From contig JAIVHA010000245.1 of the NCBI GenBank assembly GCA_020201295.1, positions 1 to 5,101 on the forward strand: a stretch of 5,101 nucleotides of DNA. Reading direction: 5' to 3'. Source of the DNA: Lysobacteraceae bacterium. GTDB taxonomy: Bacteria; Pseudomonadota; Gammaproteobacteria; DSM-19610. Made by a program: the position numbers and the translations under genes. Every line of letters starts with the position of its first letter. The stretch's first letter is position 1. Positions 1 through 5,101 of this stretch are shown here, in pieces. The notes under the pieces were generated by a model. The model did not search any database and had not been told where the DNA came from. It was given only the letters and a program-made list of their open reading frames with translations.

Positions 1-1938
<1,938 letters not shown>

Positions 1939-1944
1939 GTGCTA

Positions 1945-1948
1945 CTCC
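1945..1948 (-). promoter_or_regulatory. Ribosome binding site of tex
   Basis: GGAG on the minus strand, 6 nt upstream of the ATG at 1936-1938. It fixes the tex start at this ATG. Confidence 0.75.
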
Positions 1949-1981
1949 AACTTCAAAACCCGGTCACCCGGGGCGAGGCGC

Positions 1982-1990
1982 AGTATACCA
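1982..1990 (-). promoter_or_regulatory. Extended -10 promoter of tex
   Basis: Reading the minus strand, TGG-TATACT combines the TGn extension with a hexamer matching TATAAT at 5 of 6 positions. No convincing -35 hexamer lies 16-18 nt upstream, as is common for extended -10 promoters. Transcription would start near 1975 and give a leader of about 37 nt before the tex ATG. The promoter lies between the tex start and the REP doublet. Confidence 0.55.
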
Positions 1991-2016
1991 ATGCCACAGG
2001 GCATTTACCGGCCCCT

Positions 2017-2084
2017 TGTAGGAGCGGGCTCTGCCCGCGAACCGGCCTGCCACCGGCCCTTCGCGGGCAGAGCCCGCTCCTACA
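2017..2084. repeat. REP doublet (REPIN), family 1
   Basis: Two 25-nt arms, 2017-2041 and 2060-2084, are perfect reverse complements separated by 18 nt. Each arm starts TGTAG and contains its own hairpin: GCGGGC-TCT-GCCCGC at 2024-2038, mirrored in the right arm. A GTAG head followed by a short GC palindrome is the established signature of REP sequences associated with RAYT (TnpA_REP) transposases, and the head-to-head arrangement is the REPIN form. The spacer can form a further small stem (GGCC 2044-2047 with GGCC 2055-2058). The whole element could fold into one long hairpin. It sits between divergent tex and speD, upstream of both start codons, and no RAYT gene is in the window. Confidence 0.88.
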
Positions 2085-2146
2085 GGCACGCGGGCGGAAC
2101 CCCCTGGCGGGCGGCAATGGGCACGGGCGTCAGAAGGCAAAATGTG

Positions 2147-2152
2147 GATAAT
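2147..2152 (+). promoter_or_regulatory. Candidate -10 element for speD (weak)
   Basis: GATAAT matches TATAAT at 5 of 6 positions and lies in a locally AT-rich stretch (AAAATGTGGATAATAG) within an otherwise GC-rich gap. No good -35 hexamer is found 16-18 nt upstream. If used, the leader would be about 60 nt and would include the hairpin at 2163-2179. This is the best speD promoter candidate I can see, but the evidence is thin. Confidence 0.3.
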
Positions 2153-2162
2153 AGGCACCCTT

Positions 2163-2183
2163 GGCCCGGATGGCGGGCCCGCC
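2163..2183 (+). other. GC-rich hairpin and overlapping 12-nt palindrome in the speD leader
   Basis: GGCCCG (2163-2168) and CGGGCC (2174-2179) form a 6-bp stem with loop GATGG. Overlapping it, GGCGGGCCCGCC (2172-2183) is a perfect 12-nt palindrome. These are two alternative foldings, or a symmetrical protein site, between the candidate promoter and the ribosome binding site. No known riboswitch class is recognised here. Confidence 0.35.
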
Positions 2184-2203
2184 GACCGTTCCATTCGCAG
2201 GCA

Positions 2204-2208
2204 GAGGG
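2204..2208 (+). promoter_or_regulatory. Ribosome binding site of speD
   Basis: GAGGG lies 10 nt upstream of the ATG at 2219-2221 and 19 nt upstream of a second in-frame ATG at 2228-2230. This favours the first ATG. A TTG codon at 2216-2218 sits directly in front of it in frame but is a less likely start. Confidence 0.55.
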
Positions 2209-2218
2209 TGTCGTATTG

Positions 2219-3043
2219 ATGAAAAGCATGAACCGGAAATTGAGACTGCACGGGTTCAACAACCTTACCAAGACCCTGAGTTTCAATATCTACGACATCT
2301 GTTATGCCAAGACGCCCCAGCAGCGCGAGGAGTACATCGAGTACATCGACGAGGAATACAACGCCGAGCGGCTGACCAGCATCCTTACCGAGGTGACCGA
2401 CATCATCGGCGCCAATATCCTCAACATCGCCCGCCAGGACTACAATCCCCAGGGCGCCAGCGTCACCATGCTGATCTCCGAGGAACCGATACTGAGCCAC
2501 GACCAGCAGGAACTGGCCTATAACGACGAGGCCCCGGGGCCCCTGCCCGAGGACGTGGTGGCGCATCTGGACAAGAGCCACATCACCGTGCACACCTACC
2601 CGGAGAGCCACCCGGACAACGGCATCAGCAGCTTCCGCGCCGATATCGACGTGTCCACCTGCGGCCGCATCTCACCGCTGAAGGCCCTCAACTACCTGAT
2701 CCACAGCTTCGACTCGGATATCGTCATCATGGATTACCGGGTACGCGGCTTCACCCGGGACGTGAAGGGCAAGAAGCACTACATCGACCACAAGATCAAC
2801 TCCATCCAGAATTTCATCTCCCGTGACACGCGCCGCCATTATGAAATGATCGACGTCAACGTGTACCAGGAGAACATCTTTCACACCAAGATGATGCTGA
2901 AGGAACTCGATCTGGACAATTATCTGTTCGGGGCCGAGGAGAAGGACCTGAAGCCGGCGGAAAAGAAACAGATCAAGCGACGCCTGAAGCGCGAGATGCT
3001 GGAGATCTTCTACGCCCAGAACCTGACCAAGATGCCGGAGTAA
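2219..3043 (+). CDS. speD: S-adenosylmethionine decarboxylase proenzyme (pyruvoyl type)
   Basis: SpeD decarboxylates S-adenosylmethionine to supply the aminopropyl donor for spermidine synthesis in the cytoplasm. The 274-residue protein belongs to the E. coli-type class (E. coli SpeD: 264 residues) and aligns along its full length, starting with LHGFNNLTKTLSFNIYDICY. The self-cleavage site is in AHLDKSHITVHTYPE: Lys119/Ser120 correspond to E. coli Lys111/Ser112, so Ser120 should become the pyruvoyl group. His125 and Cys148 (in VSTCG) match the processing/catalytic His117 and Cys140. Other family blocks are present, including SPLKALNYLIHSFDSD, YRVRGFTRD and VNVYQENIFHTKMMLKE. The 10 extra residues come from a short N-terminal extension, an insertion of about 4 residues near 90-105, and the charged C-terminus. 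The frame stays open about 128 codons upstream, but that extension runs through the REP doublet and lacks homology. speD is divergent from tex and convergent with the spermidine-synthase-like gene. Confidence 0.97.
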   Translation: MKSMNRKLRLHGFNNLTKTLSFNIYDICYAKTPQQREEYIEYIDEEYNAERLTSILTEVTDIIGANILNIARQDYNPQGASVTMLISEEPILSHDQQELAYNDEAPGPLPEDVVAHLDKSHITVHTYPESHPDNGISSFRADIDVSTCGRISPLKALNYLIHSFDSDIVIMDYRVRGFTRDVKGKKHYIDHKINSIQNFISRDTRRHYEMIDVNVYQENIFHTKMMLKELDLDNYLFGAEEKDLKPAEKKQIKRRLKREMLEIFYAQNLTKMPE

Positions 3044-3050
3044 GGCGGTT

Positions 3051-3068
3051 GTCGGACTGAGGTCCGAC
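3051..3068 (+). terminator. Possible speD transcript-end hairpin (no U-tract)
   Basis: The 7-bp hairpin of REP copy A lies right after the speD stop. The nearest T-run (TTTTT, 3096-3100) is about 28 nt further on, so this is not a textbook intrinsic terminator. It may protect the 3' end of the mRNA, as REP hairpins are known to do. No better terminator is visible for speD. Confidence 0.3.
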
Positions 3069-3073
3069 CTACA
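3051..3073 (-). repeat. REP family 2, copy A
   Basis: A 23-nt unit which, read on the minus strand, begins TGTAG and contains the hairpin GTCGGAC/GTCCGAC (3051-3057 and 3062-3068, loop TGAG). It starts 7 nt after the speD stop. Its first nine bases also belong to the 19-nt inverted repeat, so its small hairpin and that larger stem exclude each other. Confidence 0.8.
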
Positions 3074-3099
3074 GGGTGGCACGTACAAGAATGGGTTTT

Positions 3100-3122
3100 T
3101 GTAGGTCGGGCTTCAGCCCGAC
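3100..3122 (+). repeat. REP family 2, copy B
   Basis: A 23-nt unit in plus orientation: TGTAG followed by the hairpin GTCGGGC-TTCA-GCCCGAC (3105-3122). Compared with copies A and C, one base pair in the stem has changed on both sides (A-T to G-C), so the pairing is kept. With copy C it forms a head-to-head REPIN-like pair with a 24-nt spacer. Confidence 0.8.
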
Positions 3123-3146
3123 GGGGTTGGTGGTGTTCTGGCTATT

Positions 3147-3169
3147 GTCGGACTGAAGTCCGACCTACA
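3147..3169 (-). repeat. REP family 2, copy C
   Basis: A 23-nt unit in minus orientation, with hairpin GTCGGAC/GTCCGAC at 3147-3153 and 3158-3164 (loop TGAA). It differs from copy A only in the loop. Its GTAG head, read on the minus strand (3168-3165), contains the TAG stop codon of the spermidine-synthase-like gene, so the element abuts and overlaps that CDS. Confidence 0.82.
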
Positions 3170-4574
3170 GTCCGACAACCGCCTTATCCAGGCCGCGGCG
3201 CGCATACACCACCTCGGGCAGTTCCGGCCCGTTGCTGGCCGAGATCACGAAGGTCATGCGCCCGGGCTCGGAGGGCACCTGGTCCATCCAGGCATCCACG
3301 CGGGAAAACTCCGTCTCCAGGGCCTTCATCATGCTCTTGACCAGACGCGGGTCGGGAAAGCCGTCCAGCACATTCAGCAGGTAGAGTCCGTCGGGGGCCA
3401 GGCGCTCACGAACCAGGCGCACGTACTCGCGCGTCACCAGGTGGTAGGGAATGGAGATATCGTGGAAGGCATCGGCGACGATGACATCGTACTGTTCCCC
3501 CTCCAGGCGCTGAAGCGCGATGCGGGCATCCTGGTGGATCACCCGCATGCCGCCGGTATCGAGGAACAGCTCGGCCTCACCGACACGGGTCACCAGGGGA
3601 TCCAGCTCGGCCACCGTCACGTGCGCATCAGGGGTGCGCACGCGCACCGAGCGCGGCAGGGTGTACGCGCCGCCGCCGGCGAAAAACCAGCGCAGTGACT
3701 CGCTCCGCTGTGGCCCGAAATACTGCAGGGCCAGTTCATCCATCAGCTGCACATAGGGGGCCAGCAGCAGACCCGGGTCCGATATGTGGTTGGTGCCGTG
3801 CACCAGGTGGTCGAGCACCAGGCTGCGGGTGCCGCCGAAGGGATGGGTACCCGTATCGTCCACCACGCGGATGCAGAAGTAGTTGCTCTCCCGGTCACAG
3901 GGATTGGAAAAGCCCTGGCGCGCGTAGGTAAGCCCCACCAGTACCAGGGCCGCCACCAGGATGGCCACTGGTGTCAGGCGCGAGGCGCGGCGCAGGAAGG
4001 GGGCGGCCAGCAGGAACAGGCCCACGGCGGTACCGATGATGACGACACGGGTGCCGTAGAACTGGATCAGCCAGTAGCCGGTGATAAAGGTGCCCAGGAT
4101 ACTGCCCAGGGCCGCCAGGGCGTGCATGCGCCCGACGATATGGCCGGTACGCCGGTCCAGCGCCAGTGCCAGGGTGGTGAGCAGGGGCGTGACCACCCCG
4201 AGCAGCACACCGGGAATGAAGAACAGCGCCAGGACATAGAAGAAACTCGCCCCCAGCAGGGTCATCTCGCGGGCCTCGATGAGGGGCGCCACCAGGGTCA
4301 GCAGCAGCAGGATCCCCAGGCTGAACAGCCCGCCCAGGGCCAGGGTCACCCCCGCCGCCACCTCGCCGGCACCACGGTCCGCCCAGACCCCGCCCAGCCA
4401 GTTGCCCAGCGACAGGCCGGCGAGGATGACACCGATGATGGACGTCCAGGTGTAGAGGGAAACCCCCACGTAGGGTGCGATCAGGCGACCCGCCACGATC
4501 TCCAGTACCAATAGAAAGGCCGAACTGATAAAGATGGTAATGCCGTACCAGGTGACGCGCAGGCGATCGGACAC
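3165..4574 (-). CDS. Membrane-fused spermidine-synthase-like protein
   Basis: This 469-residue protein has a hydrophobic N-terminal half with about seven transmembrane helices (approximately 11-30, 42-62, 75-99, 108-135, 148-170, 174-193, 202-217). A soluble aminopropyltransferase/methyltransferase-fold domain follows (about 225-460). Nucleotide-binding motifs are visible: FFAGGGAYTLPR (297-308), ELDP (323-326, matching the E-x-D that binds the ribose) and HQDAR (347-351). The catalytic-loop equivalent is YDVIVADAF (362-370), followed by IPYHL (375-379). The class is known as fused MFS/spermidine synthase. Differences from SpeE: the GGGDG loop reads GGGAY (Asp to Ala303), and the D-x-x-D-P motif is replaced by DAFHD. 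Spermidine synthesis is therefore uncertain; another aminopropyl or methyl transfer is possible. The start is GTG at 4572-4574, supported by GGAG at 4581-4584; no in-frame Met lies nearby. Its last codons fall in an inverted repeat and its stop lies in a REP head. Confidence 0.88.
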   Translation of the reverse strand: MSDRLRVTWYGITIFISSAFLLVLEIVAGRLIAPYVGVSLYTWTSIIGVILAGLSLGNWLGGVWADRGAGEVAAGVTLALGGLFSLGILLLLTLVAPLIEAREMTLLGASFFYVLALFFIPGVLLGVVTPLLTTLALALDRRTGHIVGRMHALAALGSILGTFITGYWLIQFYGTRVVIIGTAVGLFLLAAPFLRRASRLTPVAILVAALVLVGLTYARQGFSNPCDRESNYFCIRVVDDTGTHPFGGTRSLVLDHLVHGTNHISDPGLLLAPYVQLMDELALQYFGPQRSESLRWFFAGGGAYTLPRSVRVRTPDAHVTVAELDPLVTRVGEAELFLDTGGMRVIHQDARIALQRLEGEQYDVIVADAFHDISIPYHLVTREYVRLVRERLAPDGLYLLNVLDGFPDPRLVKSMMKALETEFSRVDAWMDQVPSEPGRMTFVISASNGPELPEVVYARRGLDKAVVGL

Positions 4575-4580
4575 GGGGTA

Positions 4581-4584
4581 CTCC
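4581..4584 (-). promoter_or_regulatory. Ribosome binding site supporting the GTG start
   Basis: GGAG on the minus strand, 6 nt upstream of the GTG at 4572-4574. It decides the start codon of the spermidine-synthase-like gene, whose next internal Met is residue 104. Confidence 0.75.
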
Positions 4585-4601
4585 GCTGTGAATCCAGAAG
4601 G

Positions 4602-4623
4602 GGGATCATACCCAAGGGATCAT
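4602..4623. repeat. 8-bp direct repeat overlapping the promoter
   Basis: GGGATCAT occurs at 4602-4609 and 4616-4623, 14 bp apart start to start. One copy covers the -10 hexamer and the other lies in the -35/-10 spacer. It could be a tandem operator half-site or chance; no regulator family is recognised. Confidence 0.3.
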
Positions 4624-4633
4624 GGGCGGCCAA
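4605..4633 (-). promoter_or_regulatory. Sigma-70-type promoter of the spermidine-synthase-like gene
   Basis: On the minus strand, TTGGCC (4633-4628, 4 of 6 matches to TTGACA) is followed by a 17-nt spacer and TATGAT (4610-4605, 5 of 6 matches to TATAAT). Predicted initiation near 4598 leaves a leader of about 24 nt containing the GGAG site. The gene can therefore be transcribed independently of the upstream hydroxylase gene. Confidence 0.6.
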
Positions 4634-4649
4634 ATGGCTGTGTGCCACC
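4624..4649 (-). terminator. Weak hairpin after the hydroxylase stop codon
   Basis: In the minus-strand RNA, GGGUGGC (4649-4643) can pair with GCCGCCC (4630-4624) using one U-G wobble, immediately after the TAG stop. There is no U-tract, and the structure overlaps the -35 of the next promoter. At best it would partly attenuate read-through from the hydroxylase gene. Confidence 0.25.
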
Positions 4650-5101
4650 CTACTCCCGCACCCGGAACCAGCCCGTCAGGCTGCGCCGCTCCCGTTGGGT
4701 GGGCAACACCTCATGATGGAAGCGGTCGCTCAGGAAACAGGCCAGGGTACCGCCCTGCGGGGCGATGTCGCGGTACTCGCCTTCCCCGGCCGCCGCCAGG
4801 TACAGGCGCAGCGCCCCGCCGTCGCCCGGTCCCCATGCGGGGTTCAGGTAGAGGATGACCGAAACCTTGCGGTGAGTCGCACCGCGGAACTGGTCCAGGT
4901 GCTTGCGGTAGAAGCTGCCGGGGGGATACAGAGCCATGTGCCCCTCGAAGCGGAACAGCCCCAGGTACAGGTGCCGGTTGATGGCCAGACGCAGGGATTC
5001 CAGGGTGGCGAAATAAGCACGTTGGGCCGCGGTCTCGGGCGCCTCGCCCAGCCAGTGCACCTGGTCGTTGCGAATGTCCGGGCGCAGCTGCAGCGCCATG
5101 C
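4650..5101 (-). CDS. 2-oxoglutarate/Fe(II) oxygenase, prolyl-4-hydroxylase (SM-20/PHD-like) family, N-terminus missing
   Basis: The frame is open to the right edge. The first Met in view (5097-5099) is probably internal, because homologues have about 50 or more residues before the equivalent of LQLRPDIR; 149 residues follow it. Numbering from that Met, the double-stranded beta-helix core contains the iron-binding HxD (His67, Asp69, in FYRKHLDQF). The distal His129 is in RFHHEVLP, and Arg138, nine residues later, is placed like the 2-oxoglutarate-binding Arg of human PHD2 (HEVQPAYATR). The segments GLFRFEGHMALYPPG and VSVILYLNPAWGPGDGG are typical of bacterial PHD-like enzymes such as the Pseudomonas PPHD, which hydroxylates a proline of EF-Tu. 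All catalytic residues are present, so the enzyme is predicted to be active. The substrate is inferred only by family. The protein appears cytoplasmic, with no membrane segment in the visible part. It is co-directional with the downstream gene across a 75-nt gap that has its own promoter. Confidence 0.88.
   Translation of the reverse strand, partial: MALQLRPDIRNDQVHWLGEAPETAAQRAYFATLESLRLAINRHLYLGLFRFEGHMALYPPGSFYRKHLDQFRGATHRKVSVILYLNPAWGPGDGGALRLYLAAAGEGEYRDIAPQGGTLACFLSDRFHHEVLPTQRERRSLTGWFRVRE

Larger units (their letters stand above)
3041..3186. repeat. 19-nt perfect inverted repeat spanning the convergent 3' ends
   Basis: TAAGGCGGTTGTCGGACTG at 3041-3059 is the exact reverse complement of 3168-3186. 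The left arm begins with the speD stop codon TAA. The right arm lies inside the coding 3' end of the convergent gene (its last codons, encoding KAVVGL). The arms enclose 108 nt containing REP copies B and C. Folded, this gives a 19-bp stem closing a multi-hairpin loop in either transcript, and it may act as a bidirectional end structure. No U-tract follows, so classical intrinsic termination is not shown. Confidence 0.85.

Noticed and set aside
1964..2611. Minus-strand open frame of 215 codons opposite the first half of speD
   Set aside because: It is a shadow of speD that also crosses the REP doublet, with no recognisable family and no supported start.
2672..3088. Minus-strand open frame of 138 codons opposite the second half of speD
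   Set aside because: It is antisense to conserved SpeD blocks and starts inside REP copy A and its flank. The valine/leucine-rich product is the usual reverse complement of a GC-rich gene.
3096..3100. TTTTT as the U-tract of an intrinsic terminator for speD
   Set aside because: No stable hairpin ends directly before it; the nearest stem (3051-3068) is about 28 nt upstream.
2017..3169. A CRISPR array, suggested by several similar palindromic repeats
   Set aside because: The repeats are in alternating orientation, belong to two families and are not regularly spaced with unique spacers. They fit REP elements instead.
3786..4514. Plus-strand open frame of 242 codons rich in Gln, Gly and His
   Set aside because: It lies opposite the transmembrane half of the spermidine-synthase-like gene. 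Antisense of Leu/Ala/Val-rich helices yields such Gln/Gly-rich sequence.

Overview
The window looks like a piece of a GC-rich gammaproteobacterial chromosome. The Tex fragment reads very much like the Pseudomonas protein. SpeD is the E. coli/Pseudomonas pyruvoyl type. The intergenic gaps carry GTAG-headed REP palindromes of the kind mobilised by RAYT transposases in gammaproteobacteria. I cannot name a genus; an environmental lineage (Chromatiales-like or pseudomonad-related) is a guess.

Layout, left to right: (1) 1-1938, minus strand: tex, cut by the left edge just before its S1 domain. (2) 1939-2218: a divergent intergenic region with a good extended -10 promoter for tex, a perfect REP doublet (REPIN), a weak candidate speD promoter and a GC-rich hairpin in the speD leader. 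(3) 2219-3043, plus strand: speD, complete, with all key processing and catalytic residues. (4) 3044-3164: a short convergent gap almost filled by three copies of a second REP family, enclosed by a 19-nt perfect inverted repeat that starts at the speD stop codon and ends inside the neighbouring gene. (5) 3165-4574, minus strand: a membrane-anchored spermidine-synthase-like protein with about seven transmembrane helices and a GTG start. (6) 4575-4649: a compact promoter region. (7) 4650-5101, minus strand: a 2-oxoglutarate/Fe(II) prolyl-hydroxylase-like enzyme, with its N-terminus beyond the right edge.

How the genes may work together: SpeD makes decarboxylated S-adenosylmethionine, the aminopropyl donor used by spermidine synthases. 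The convergent neighbour has a spermidine-synthase fold fused to a membrane domain, so this may be a small polyamine locus. However, the neighbour's active-site loops differ from classical SpeE, so its product is uncertain. Tex (an RNA-binding transcription accessory factor) and the hydroxylase have no obvious link to polyamines. No tRNA, rRNA, CRISPR array, insertion sequence or complete mobile element is visible. I found no convincing new multi-gene system. The most unusual material is the REP architecture around speD, including a stop codon supplied by a REP head, and the diverged membrane aminopropyltransferase-like gene.
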